From assembly GCF_002240035.1 (NCBI RefSeq), contig NZ_CP016397.1:1222001-1286000 (forward strand): DNA of 64,000 nt, written 5' to 3'. The translations under genes were made by a program, and so were the position numbers. Of this stretch, positions 1-7,120 are shown piece by piece. Under the pieces are notes generated by a model, which searched no databases, was not told where the DNA came from, and saw nothing but the letters and a program-made list of their open reading frames with translations. Positions within the stretch are counted from its first letter, which is position 1. Every line of letters starts with the position of its first letter. The stretch is from Legionella clemsonensis (lineage in GTDB: Bacteria; Pseudomonadota; Gammaproteobacteria; Legionellales; Legionellaceae).

Positions 1-102
1 ATTAGCGGGTTAAGTTTCATTCCTTTTCTTAATCTTATTATTATGCCTGCAGCGGTGGTGGGTAGCGTATATCTTTTTACAAAAGAATATTCTGCGGCAT
101 AA
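1..102 (+). CDS. C-terminal end of an EI24/CysZ-like membrane protein (partial)
   Basis: The frame is open from base 1 and stops at TAA (100-102), giving 33 residues. The tail reads ISGLSFIPFLNLI followed by MPAAVVGSVYLF and a short polar end. This hydrophobic N-L-x-x-x-P pattern is typical of the last membrane segment of EI24/CysZ-type inner-membrane proteins, some of which are linked to sulfate uptake. The rest of the gene lies outside the window, so the family call rests on this tail alone. Confidence 0.55.
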   Translation: MSGLSFIPFLNLIIMPAAVVGSVYLFTKEYSAA

Positions 103-111
103 TTCTAAAAT

Positions 112-140
112 TAGACAAAATTATAAAAATAGAATATAGT
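112..140 (+). promoter_or_regulatory. Predicted promoter and operator of the Xre-RES pair
   Basis: TAGACA (112-117) and TATAGT (135-140) are 17 bp apart, each one base from the sigma-70 consensus. A 6-bp inverted repeat, ATTCTA (102-107) and TAGAAT (130-135), brackets the spacer and could be an autoregulatory site, as is common for toxin-antitoxin operons. The start point would fall near 147, which would leave the perfect AAGGAGG at 141-147 outside the transcript and favour translation from the ATG at 173. Confidence 0.45.
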
Positions 141-148
141 AAGGAGGA

Positions 149-559
149 ATGGATCAAATTAAAGAGACAATCATGAAAACTTCTGCTCAAGTAGCGTTGG
201 CCGTTCCTAATGAAGTAGCATGGAAAGCTCTAAAAAATTTAGTGGAAAGATTTAATTTCACCAAGGAAGAAGCGCTTCGGCTGATGGGGGATATGCCCGT
301 TTCCTCCTATTATAAAGGGATTAATAAACATGATGGTAATTTAACGCGAGATGAGAAAGAACGTATTTCTTTATTACTAGGAATTTATAAAAATTTACGA
401 ATTTTGTTTGTTGATAGCAATCAAGCCATGTCCTGGATCAATAGAGAAAATACCTTGCCTCCGTTTAATGGCATTACTCCAAGAAGCTATTTGATGGAAG
501 GAAGTCTCCTGCGATTAGCCGAAGTGCGACGATTTTTAGATTTTTGGAGAGGGTATTAA
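149..559 (+). CDS. Xre/MbcA/ParS-type antitoxin
   Basis: A 136-residue protein in the Xre-MbcA-ParS antitoxin style: a helical N-terminal half with a helix-turn-helix-like stretch (about residues 35-60, EEALRLMGDMPVSSYY) and a C-terminal toxin-binding region (about 75-136) containing the usual W-I/N-pattern (AMSWINRENTLPPFNGITP) and a conserved end. It lies 4 bp before a RES-domain toxin gene, the standard partner. The start is uncertain: ATG 149 is the longest reading, but AAGGAGG (141-147) sits too close to it, while ATG 173 has a GAGA spaced 5 nt and suits the predicted start of transcription. Expected role (family knowledge): neutralise the toxin and repress the operon. Confidence 0.85.
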   Translation: MDQIKETIMKTSAQVALAVPNEVAWKALKNLVERFNFTKEEALRLMGDMPVSSYYKGINKHDGNLTRDEKERISLLLGIYKNLRILFVDSNQAMSWINRENTLPPFNGITPRSYLMEGSLLRLAEVRRFLDFWRGY

Positions 560-563
560 AAGG

Positions 564-1241
564 ATGTTCACTTACACTGATTTTAAGGAAAAAACGCATC
601 GCCTTATTCCATCACGCTACCCTCCAGTCACGTTATTTGATTGGGCTGACTCTCAAGAAGAGCTCGAGCAGATAGCTCATTTGGAAGGGTTAACGAATGA
701 ACGTCTAACAACAGAATACGGTCAAATATCTCTGGTGGCAAAAGAAGATTGGGTAAGTGGGCCTGGGTCAACACCATTAATGGCTGCTTTTACCCATTTT
801 GGTGTTTCACGATTTAGTGATGGAACCATGTATGGAATTTATTATGCAGGGGATTCGGTCAAAACGGCCATTGCAGAAACTAAATTTCATCGAGAGCGTT
901 TTTTGGCAGCATCAAACGAGCCGCCCTGCATTGTACAAATGCGGGAGTACACAGCTTATGTCACTAAAAGTCTAATAAACCTCTGTGATAACCGTTATCA
1001 AGAGTATTTAAATCCAGATGTTAATTCCTACTACAAAAGCCAGGAGTTTGGACGGGAAATAAAACGGCAAAATGAATGGGGTATGGTATATCCCAGTGTA
1101 AGGAGTACTACTTCGCAGGCACAGTGTCTGGCTGTTTTAAGACCTCCTGCCTTAACTATTCCCAAGCAGGCTGGACACTATGATTATATTTGGGATGGAA
1201 ATGCAATCTCAGAAGTAAGAAAATCTATAAATTTTAAATAG
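564..1241 (+). CDS. RES-domain toxin (probable NAD+ phosphorylase/hydrolase)
   Basis: 225 residues, the usual size for RES toxins. The RES core runs from about residue 68: GSTPLMAAFTHFG, then Arg83 (VSRFSDGTMYG), the Tyr pair 93-94 and Glu105 (AIAETKFHRE), matching the Arg-Tyr-Glu pattern of the fold, with a serine-rich SVRSTTSQAQ near the end. Characterised relatives break down NAD+ and stop growth; activity here is inferred. It follows the antitoxin gene by 4 bp, and GGAGAGGG (546-553) inside the end of the antitoxin gene is its likely ribosome site, so translation is probably coupled. Confidence 0.9.
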   Translation: MFTYTDFKEKTHRLIPSRYPPVTLFDWADSQEELEQIAHLEGLTNERLTTEYGQISLVAKEDWVSGPGSTPLMAAFTHFGVSRFSDGTMYGIYYAGDSVKTAIAETKFHRERFLAASNEPPCIVQMREYTAYVTKSLINLCDNRYQEYLNPDVNSYYKSQEFGREIKRQNEWGMVYPSVRSTTSQAQCLAVLRPPALTIPKQAGHYDYIWDGNAISEVRKSINFK

Positions 1242-1397
1242 CTAATTTGCAAAATTTTGCTATCCTTAGAAAGGCAGTACTTAAGCGTTTAACTGCTAAT
1301 TAAGATGAAATATCTTAATGTAAGGAGTCATTTGTCAGGGTAGACATTCAGTTGTCTATTACCAGAATAAATAAATTTAATAACTGGAGATACAACG

Positions 1398-1718
1398 ATG
1401 AAAAAGCTAGTATTAAGCGCCTGTTCTTTATTTCTTTTAATTCTCAGCATTCCTTCCTGGGCTGATAAAGTGGTCATCAGCGGTAGTCCTGTAGTACTGG
1501 AGCAGCGCGGTGATGTCTATTATGTGCCAGATACTTATACTGCCACTACCGATTATCATTATGTAACGATAGGTGGTGTTAACAAGGTTTGCTATGCAGA
1601 AGCACAACCAAGTCTGGCTTCATTAAATACTCAAATCATTGATGTACAAGTGGGTGGTAGCAAAGTGCAATGGACTTGCTATCCTTATGATGAAACCTAT
1701 TTTACAGTAAGCCCTTAA
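1398..1718 (+). CDS. Small exported protein of unknown function
   Basis: 106 residues with a clear Sec signal peptide (KK start, hydrophobic core, likely cleavage after SWA at residue 22). The mature part is about 84 residues, rich in Val, Tyr and Thr, with two cysteines (VCYAEA and WTCYPY) that could form one disulfide. It probably folds as a small beta-rich periplasmic or secreted domain. I do not recognise the family. GGAG at 1385-1388 gives a normal ribosome site. It stands alone, with a hairpin terminator just downstream. Confidence 0.75.
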   Translation: MKKLVLSACSLFLLILSIPSWADKVVISGSPVVLEQRGDVYYVPDTYTATTDYHYVTIGGVNKVCYAEAQPSLASLNTQIIDVQVGGSKVQWTCYPYDETYFTVSP

Positions 1719-1731
1719 TTTGTAGAAATAA

Positions 1732-1763
1732 ATAATAATAGCGGATTTTTCCGCTATTATTAT
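1732..1763 (+). terminator. Hairpin after the small exported protein
   Basis: A 14-bp perfect stem (1732-1745 and 1750-1763, core AGCGGA/TCCGCT) with a TTTT loop starts 13 bases after the stop codon. No long T-run follows, but the AT-rich outer stem may serve in both directions. Confidence 0.6.
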
Positions 1764-1902
1764 GTTAGATGTCCTCTCATCCCTGATCTCATTAAAACCC
1801 CAATAAAACGCACCAAAATTTTTCTAAAGTAATCAGAAATCTTATGCTGAACTGTTGAATTTCAGATGATAACCTGGAAATGAAACAGTTAGTGATATAC
1901 TA

Positions 1903-1923
1903 ATTGTATTGATGTAATACAAT
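1903..1923. promoter_or_regulatory. Inverted repeat upstream of the MmgE/PrpD gene (operator candidate)
   Basis: ATTGTATT (1903-1910) and AATACAAT (1916-1923) form a perfect 8-bp inverted repeat around GATGT, 37 bp before the gene. It directly follows a TATACT (1896-1901) that could be a -10 element. The shape resembles sites of GntR-type regulators, but no regulator gene lies next to it. Confidence 0.5.
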
Positions 1924-1959
1924 AAGATTCCTTATTGCTCAAATGCAAGGGTTGACACC

Positions 1960-3357
1960 GTGAAAGGATTTATCTCTGAAGAGCTTACTGAATTTGCGCA
2001 AATGATTTATCAGCAAGGGATTACTGATGATCTTGCATCTCAAGTCATTGAATTATTAATTGATAAAATTGGACTTATGTTGGGAGGGGCTTATTTTTCT
2101 TCAAGCCAAGCCGTTTATAAGGCTACGACGCAATTTCCTGCCCCAGGCAACGCACGGGTGGCTTGTTATGGTGATAAACTCTCTCCTGAGCAAGCGGCTT
2201 TTATAAATGCAAGTTTTGGCCATGCGCAAGATTTTGATGATACTCACATTCAAGCCATTACTCACCCTGGTGGTGTTGTTATTCCTACTGCTTTTGCTGT
2301 AGCTAATCAATCAGCTGCTACAGCACAACAAATTCTTTGTGCTGTAGCAGCGGGTATTGAAATTATGATTCGTATTGCTTACTCCATACCAGCTTGTCAT
2401 GCTAAAGGATTTCATACCCCAACTGTAGCAGGTCCCTTTGCAGCAGCAATTACTGCCAGTTTATTGTTAAATTTAAATCAACCACAATGCATCAATGCCC
2501 TCGGTATTGCTGGAAGTTATGCCGGTGGGTTATGGGAGTACACCCAAACAGGTGGTACAGCAAAACGTATGCATTGTGCCATTGCTACCACTGCTGGCAT
2601 TAAAGCGGCTTATCTTGCAGCCCAGGGAGTTACTGGTCCTCATTCCATTTTAGAAGGAAAATTTGGTGTGTGTCAGGTATTTGATGATGGCTCACATATT
2701 CAACGGTTGAGTAAGGAATTGGGTGAAGAATTTTTATTAAAAGGTATTGCTATAAAACATTATAATTGTCCATTTAGCATTCATGCTGCTCTGGAAGCTT
2801 TATTGAATATTTGTCAATATCAAAAAATTGAAGTAGACGAAATTGAAAAAATAGAAGTGGGTACCAGTCGATTTGCACTGAATCATGTAGGAAAAATCCG
2901 ACATCCAAAGAATGCAATGGAAGCCCAGTTTAGTATGGTTTTTACATTGGCTTTGTCACTTTTAAAAAATCCGCCTCAGATGCATGATTATACTGAAGAA
3001 AATATCAACGACCCAAAAGTGCACTTGTTGTCCAATAAAATTCGCTTACATGAAGATGCTTTGGCAACCAGAGAACAAAGTGAGAATATGGGAAGTATTG
3101 TTAAAGTAACCACTCGAGATAAACGATGCTTTGAAAAGCGTATCAAATATGCAAAAGGAACTCAGCAAAATAGACTATCAATCGCAGAAATTGAATCTAA
3201 ATTCAAAAATTGTGTGTCGCCTGTAATGAATGAGAAAAAATCTACTCTATTGTTAGAAAAAATTAAAAATTTTTCTAACTTAACAAGCAGCGAGGAATTG
3301 ACTGATCTATGGAGTTTACAAGGAGAGGTTGCAAAAGTCGCTGGAGGTGAGCTATGA
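1960..3357 (+). CDS. MmgE/PrpD family protein
   Basis: 465 residues, full length for the MmgE/PrpD family (2-methylcitrate dehydratases, cis-aconitate decarboxylase and relatives). Family landmarks in order: HAQDFDDTH and THPGGVVIP (about 87-112), GFHTPTVAGPF (about 148), GTAKRMHCA (about 204), and KHYNCPFSIHA (about 266). These carry the Asp, His and Lys residues lining the pocket in this fold. The substrate cannot be set from sequence, since the family is functionally mixed. It starts with GTG behind an AAGGG (1948-1952). Its stop overlaps the next gene by ATGA, so the two are probably co-translated. No prpB or prpC is nearby, which argues against a standard methylcitrate cycle role. Confidence 0.85.
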   Translation: MKGFISEELTEFAQMIYQQGITDDLASQVIELLIDKIGLMLGGAYFSSSQAVYKATTQFPAPGNARVACYGDKLSPEQAAFINASFGHAQDFDDTHIQAITHPGGVVIPTAFAVANQSAATAQQILCAVAAGIEIMIRIAYSIPACHAKGFHTPTVAGPFAAAITASLLLNLNQPQCINALGIAGSYAGGLWEYTQTGGTAKRMHCAIATTAGIKAAYLAAQGVTGPHSILEGKFGVCQVFDDGSHIQRLSKELGEEFLLKGIAIKHYNCPFSIHAALEALLNICQYQKIEVDEIEKIEVGTSRFALNHVGKIRHPKNAMEAQFSMVFTLALSLLKNPPQMHDYTEENINDPKVHLLSNKIRLHEDALATREQSENMGSIVKVTTRDKRCFEKRIKYAKGTQQNRLSIAEIESKFKNCVSPVMNEKKSTLLLEKIKNFSNLTSSEELTDLWSLQGEVAKVAGGEL

Positions 3358-3932
3358 ATACAGCGTTAATTGTAATTGACTTTATTAACGATATTGTTCA
3401 TTCAGACGGTAAAATAGCCGCTGCTGCGGCCTTTGTTGAAAAAAATAATACAATCCAAAATACAAATAAGCTGATTGAGATGGCAAGAAGAAAGCAGCTT
3501 CTGCTCTTGTTTGTAAAAGTAGGATTTTCTAAAGATTATCGAGAGTGTCCGACAAATTCTCCTGTATTTGGCAAAGCCAAAGAATCACAAGCCTTGCAGC
3601 TTGACACCTGGGGAACTGAATTTCATAAAGAGCTGGCAGTTGTACCTCAAGATATTGTCATTATCAAACATCGGGTAAGTGCCTTTTATGGTACTTCATT
3701 AGACATTTTTCTCCGTATCAACCGAATTAACACCCTATTGCTCAGTGGTGTAGCTACTAACATGACAATTACTTCTACTGCCAGAGAAGCTCATGACAGA
3801 GATTATAACGTTGTTATTGTTGAGGAGGCATGTGCAGCAGCTACAGATAAAATTCATAAAAATAGTTTAGAGTTGCTCTCACGGGTAGCAAAAATAGTAC
3901 CTTTTGCGCAGGTAGAAACGGCGATTTCATAG
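3354..3932 (+). CDS. Isochorismatase-like hydrolase with the catalytic Cys replaced by Thr
   Basis: 192 residues of the isochorismatase-like alpha/beta fold. Asp9 (VIDFIND) and Lys105 (IIKHRVSAFYGT) of the usual Asp-Lys-Cys triad are present. The motif normally reading GVATNVC is here GVATNMT (residues 132-138), so the nucleophile is Thr138 (codon ACA). Cysteine hydrolases of this fold (nicotinamidase, N-carbamoylsarcosine amidase) need the Cys, whereas true isochorismatases lack it. The protein may therefore use a non-covalent mechanism, or be inactive. It overlaps the MmgE/PrpD gene by 4 bp. Confidence 0.85.
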   Translation: MNTALIVIDFINDIVHSDGKIAAAAAFVEKNNTIQNTNKLIEMARRKQLLLLFVKVGFSKDYRECPTNSPVFGKAKESQALQLDTWGTEFHKELAVVPQDIVIIKHRVSAFYGTSLDIFLRINRINTLLLSGVATNMTITSTAREAHDRDYNVVIVEEACAAATDKIHKNSLELLSRVAKIVPFAQVETAIS

Positions 3933-3977
3933 ACTATTCTTTATATAGAGGAGAATTTATTGAAAAGGGAAGAGTAA

Positions 3978-4424
3978 ATGGCCACTATGGTAGGAACACA
4001 GGAAAAATTTGAAGACGCACTCTATGGGCTATGCGAGTTGGATTTTGAAATTGTTGAGGCATACAAGACCGCTATTAACCGCCTTGATAATGCTACCTAC
4101 AAGCACAGGCTTACAGAATTTAAAAATGATCATCAATGCTATATTAAAGAGATTAGTAATTTGCTTAAAAAGCATAACAAGATTGCGCCAACAGGTCCTG
4201 GCGCTAAAAAATTATTAACGCAAGGGAAAGTTGTTTTTGCTGATCTTTTTGGTGATGAAGCTATTCTTAAAGTACTACTTTTCAATGAGAAGGATGTCAA
4301 AACGGCTTTTGAACGTTTAAATTGCCATGAAACTAAATGGAGAGACGCTGCCAACGTTTTAAAACGTGGCTTAGGCAATGAAAGAAGACATCAACATTGG
4401 TTTGAGGCAATGCTGGAACAATGA
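3978..4424 (+). CDS. Ferritin-like four-helix protein (DUF2383-type)
   Basis: 148 residues, mostly helical, with four segments that suit a ferritin-like bundle: DFEIVEAYKTAI, LTEFKNDHQCYIKEI, FERLNCHETKW and NERRHQHWFEAML. Glu and His residues recur at spacings seen in di-metal carboxylate proteins of the DUF2383/PA2169 type. Metal binding is inferred. GGGAAGAG (3966-3973) is the ribosome site. It follows the isochorismatase-like gene by 45 bp on the same strand and may share its transcript. The gene ends 5 bp from a convergent transporter gene. Confidence 0.75.
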   Translation: MATMVGTQEKFEDALYGLCELDFEIVEAYKTAINRLDNATYKHRLTEFKNDHQCYIKEISNLLKKHNKIAPTGPGAKKLLTQGKVVFADLFGDEAILKVLLFNEKDVKTAFERLNCHETKWRDAANVLKRGLGNERRHQHWFEAMLEQ

Positions 4425-4429
4425 TGCTA

Positions 4430-5365
4430 TTATTTTTTAGCATAAATGACGATTGATAATAAAACGAGACTCATACCCACACACTGCAACACTGTTAATT
4501 GTTCATTAAGGATAATCCATGCCAGCAAAACAGTGGCCACAGGCATTACCGCGGTAGAAAGAGAAGCCATAATGCCGTCAACTAATTGATAGCCAAAATA
4601 CCAGAACACGTAAAATAAACCTGAGCTTAGCCCTAAAATAAACAAAATCCACCAGGTGTTGAGGTCTAAAGCAGGGGTGGCAAAATAATGATTAATTCCT
4701 GCCGGTAATATCAAGGCCGCATTAATGCCATTCATGAGTGCTGAGGTAATAAAGACAGGCAAACGATTAGGATGCATTTTACATAGTACGTAGTAAGTTG
4801 CTTCGGGTAAAAGGGAGAATAAAATAATAAAATCTCCAAAAAAAGAATGAATGGCATGATTGCCTTGTAATTTATCATAAGCAATGATAACAAGGCCGAT
4901 TGTAGCAAAAATAATGCATAAACTTTGCTTGGCTGCAATTTTTTCTTTCAGAATAATCCAGGACATTATAGCAATAATGGCAGGTAGGGTACTGGTGATG
5001 ATACCTGCTACATTGGCATCAGTATAATGTAATCCTAAAAGCATCAGGCAATTAAATAATATCCCAGCAGACAGTGCCTGAGCAAAAATAAATATCCAAT
5101 CGCGGCGATTAAGCTGAGAAAAGTAGTAGCGCAAGGAGAATTTTCTGGCTGAGCTTAACCAATGCAAAGGAAATAATATTATGGTGGCTAAAGCAAAACG
5201 CATCGCCAATAAGAAAGTGAGAGGTATCGATGAAAGAATTACTTTTGAAGAAACAATATTAACTCCTACCATAATTTGAGCAAGAATTAAAAATAATAAG
5301 CCTCTATGCCAATGTGCCTTCTTTTGCATAATGTACTCAAACCCTGCGTGTTTTATAAAAGCCAT
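4430..5365 (-). CDS. EamA/DMT-family transporter
   Basis: 311 residues with about ten hydrophobic helices in two EamA repeats, the layout of drug/metabolite-type inner-membrane exporters. The first helix is LLFLILAQIMVGVNIVSS, and the second half begins near FFGDFIILFSLLPEA. Substrate unknown. The 13th residue is also Met (MQKKAHWHRG), just before the first helix, and may be the true start, since no good ribosome site precedes codon 1. It lies 21 bp behind an AraC-type regulator on the same strand, so the regulator may control it. Confidence 0.88.
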   Translation of the reverse strand: MAFIKHAGFEYIMQKKAHWHRGLLFLILAQIMVGVNIVSSKVILSSIPLTFLLAMRFALATIILFPLHWLSSARKFSLRYYFSQLNRRDWIFIFAQALSAGILFNCLMLLGLHYTDANVAGIITSTLPAIIAIMSWIILKEKIAAKQSLCIIFATIGLVIIAYDKLQGNHAIHSFFGDFIILFSLLPEATYYVLCKMHPNRLPVFITSALMNGINAALILPAGINHYFATPALDLNTWWILFILGLSSGLFYVFWYFGYQLVDGIMASLSTAVMPVATVLLAWIILNEQLTVLQCVGMSLVLLSIVIYAKK

Positions 5366-5386
5366 TTTACCAGTATTCGAAAAAGA

Positions 5387-6130
5387 TTAATTATCCAAAA
5401 CACGCATATATTTTGCTTTTAGGTTCATATGCCGCCATTGAGTAGGCGAGAGTCCATAAGTCTGGTGAAAGCGTCGGCTAAAGGCAGATACATTTTCATA
5501 GCCAATTCGATAGGCAATTTCCTCGATACCTAATTCCTTATTTAGAAGCAATTGCTGGGCGTATTGGAATTTTTTCATTCGCCAGTATTCTGCCAGGGTA
5601 AAACCAGTGCTTAGCCTAAAACGCCGCTGAAGTTGACTTTTACTCAAGTGACAGTGTTTAGCTAATCGAGCAATATCCACAGGTGTTGCTAAATGCTGAG
5701 CGATCCAGTCTTTTGCTTGAATCACAGTACGATCAAAAGTTTTTAAATCAGTTAAAAGCAGACTAACCAAGAGCTGATAGAGATGGTAATTTGCCAAAGG
5801 ATCGGATTGAGTTTCCAGATAGCAGTGAACAAATTCAAGATATTTTTTTAAAGCAGGATTTAAGTTTAAAAAAGAAGGTAATTTGTGCGTGAGCCATTCA
5901 CTGGAGTTATAAGGTAGATCAACTACTAAAAATAAATTGTTGTCACTGCCAGCAAAACAGTGTCTTATATCTGAGCGAATATTAGCAGCCGTCATTTCTT
6001 TGACAACTCCAGCTTGCCCTCCAATTTCAAGCTCGAGCTGACCTTTGAGAGGTAGGACTAATTGAGTAAAATCATGGCTATGGCTGCAAGTCTCTGTTGT
6101 ATAGGATCGTAAAGAAAAAAGAACAGACAT
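5387..6130 (-). CDS. AraC-family transcriptional regulator
   Basis: 247 residues: an N-terminal cupin-like sensing half (HSHDFTQLVLPLKGQLEL) and a C-terminal AraC DNA-binding domain with two helix-turn-helix units, DIARLAKHCHLSKSQLQRRF and GIEEIAYRIGYENVSAFSRR, ending in the family signature FSRRFHQTYGLSPTQWR. Signal unknown. It is transcribed just ahead of the EamA transporter gene, and the pair is a likely regulator-exporter unit. Confidence 0.92.
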   Translation of the reverse strand: MSVLFSLRSYTTETCSHSHDFTQLVLPLKGQLELEIGGQAGVVKEMTAANIRSDIRHCFAGSDNNLFLVVDLPYNSSEWLTHKLPSFLNLNPALKKYLEFVHCYLETQSDPLANYHLYQLLVSLLLTDLKTFDRTVIQAKDWIAQHLATPVDIARLAKHCHLSKSQLQRRFRLSTGFTLAEYWRMKKFQYAQQLLLNKELGIEEIAYRIGYENVSAFSRRFHQTYGLSPTQWRHMNLKAKYMRVLDN

Positions 6131-6234
6131 GATTCTCTAATTTTTCAATATCAAAAGTAGCAGTTTATCACAGGGTTCAGCAAAAACATCTCCTACATGT
6201 AACAAATACTATCATACTTTCATCTGTTATAAAT

Positions 6235-6262
6235 TTGACATATTGGGTATTTTATCTATACT
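6235..6262 (+). promoter_or_regulatory. Strong sigma-70 promoter for a short transcript
   Basis: A perfect TTGACA (6235-6240), a 16-bp spacer and TATACT (6257-6262). Transcription should start near 6269. The first stop signal is the terminator ending at 6340, so the product would be only about 72 nt. Confidence 0.7.
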
Positions 6263-6268
6263 TAAAGT

Positions 6269-6340
6269 GCAGGTTGAATGTTAGATCCCATGTGTTGGGA
6301 GCTACGTTTTAACCTCTCCACCTTCGGGTGGATTTTTTTT
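6269..6340 (+). ncRNA. Predicted small RNA, about 72 nt, unknown family
   Basis: Bounded by a near-consensus promoter and a strong intrinsic terminator. The interior can form a 5-bp hairpin, TCCCA (6286-6290) and TGGGA (6296-6300), around a TGTGT loop. A single-stranded stretch with AACCTC then leads into the terminator stem. The pyrimidine-rich CCTCTCC could pair with Shine-Dalgarno sequences. There is no convincing coding frame inside. It does not match tmRNA, 6S, 4.5S/SRP RNA, RNase P or RsmY/Z as I know them. The function is open. Confidence 0.6.
6317..6340 (+). terminator. Intrinsic terminator of the small RNA
   Basis: TCCACC (6317-6322) pairs with GGTGGA (6327-6332) across a TTCG loop closed by C-G, an especially stable tetraloop, followed by eight T (6333-6340). 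This is the strongest intrinsic terminator in the window. Confidence 0.85.
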
Positions 6341-6439
6341 ATTCCCATTCCCAAATCCTTTTATTCTTTCCCAAAAAGACTCTCTATTCTGTTAAGGACA
6401 AATGGGTTAGCCCATCGACTCCTGTTTTCGACGCATTCT

Positions 6440-6487
6440 TGTTATAATGACTTGTTAATACCATTGGATGTAGCCTAAGCATCCAAA
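6440..6487 (+). promoter_or_regulatory. Extended -10 promoter and 5' hairpin ahead of the 131-aa gene
   Basis: TGT directly before TATAAT (6443-6448) gives an extended -10 element with no good -35. The transcript would soon include TTGGATG and CATCCAA (7-bp stem, 9-nt loop, about 6465-6487). The gene that starts at 6622 is the next reading frame. Apart from this and the small-RNA unit, I see nothing else in the 490-bp gap 6131-6621. Confidence 0.4.
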
Positions 6488-6621
6488 AATTATACGCATC
6501 TTTCATAGGTAAAATTTGAGAATGCTACTGTTTGGCTAGGTTAAAATATAGGCTGAATTGAAATCAATGTAAGGATGTGTAATTGTGTAGCAGGGGTAGC
6601 TTTTGTTCTCATGGAGGAAAG

Positions 6622-7017
6622 ATGAGTTCCCATGATCTACTAAAGGAAATAGAAACGCTTATTAAGAGTTATGACTGGACTGAAGAGGTGCGTTTTAATT
6701 GGCTACGCAATTTTGGAAAAACACTGGTTTTTTTTCAAAACCCTGATTATGCATTGGAGTTTGATGCTTTAAACCAAGCGGAATCGTTATACCCCAGAGG
6801 CATTCTGGCAATTAATGGTTTACTTAACCGAAACTGTGCAAATGAAATAAAAATTGCTGGTATTAAAAAAATTTTACGCGATAAAGGGTATGATGGAGAG
6901 GATGAAGAGAAGAGTTGGCTAAGAACAGACAACACGCATACAGTTTATGGGCAGTTGGCAAGAATGATTGCTAACTATGAAAAAAATGAAAGCTGCTATA
7001 TCCCAATAAAACTGTAG
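6622..7017 (+). CDS. Unknown 131-aa protein
   Basis: Start chosen at ATG 6622 because GGAGG (6613-6617) lies 4 nt upstream. A GTG-type extension to 6583 is possible but has no ribosome site. The product MSSHDLLKEIETLI... is a soluble, mixed-charge protein with no signal peptide or membrane segment. It has a Trp-rich start (SYDWTEEVRFNWLRNFG) and a Tyr/Asp/Glu-rich C-terminal part (KGYDGEDEEKSWLRTD). I do not recognise the family. It lies 103 bp ahead of another unknown gene on the same strand. Confidence 0.65.
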   Translation: MSSHDLLKEIETLIKSYDWTEEVRFNWLRNFGKTLVFFQNPDYALEFDALNQAESLYPRGILAINGLLNRNCANEIKIAGIKKILRDKGYDGEDEEKSWLRTDNTHTVYGQLARMIANYEKNESCYIPIKL

Positions 7018-7120
7018 AGCCATTTTAGCTCACAGTGCTAGTGATGATATTACATTACTTTAGTGTGTTTGGAACGGGAAAAGGTAGTAAAAGTCTCTAA
7101 TTTTAGTTCGGAGAATGTTT

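Noticed and set aside
6278-6478. 66-codon open frame across the small-RNA region
   Set aside because: It runs through the strong terminator at 6317-6340, has no ribosome site, and its composition (Phe/Ser/Pro-rich) looks non-coding.
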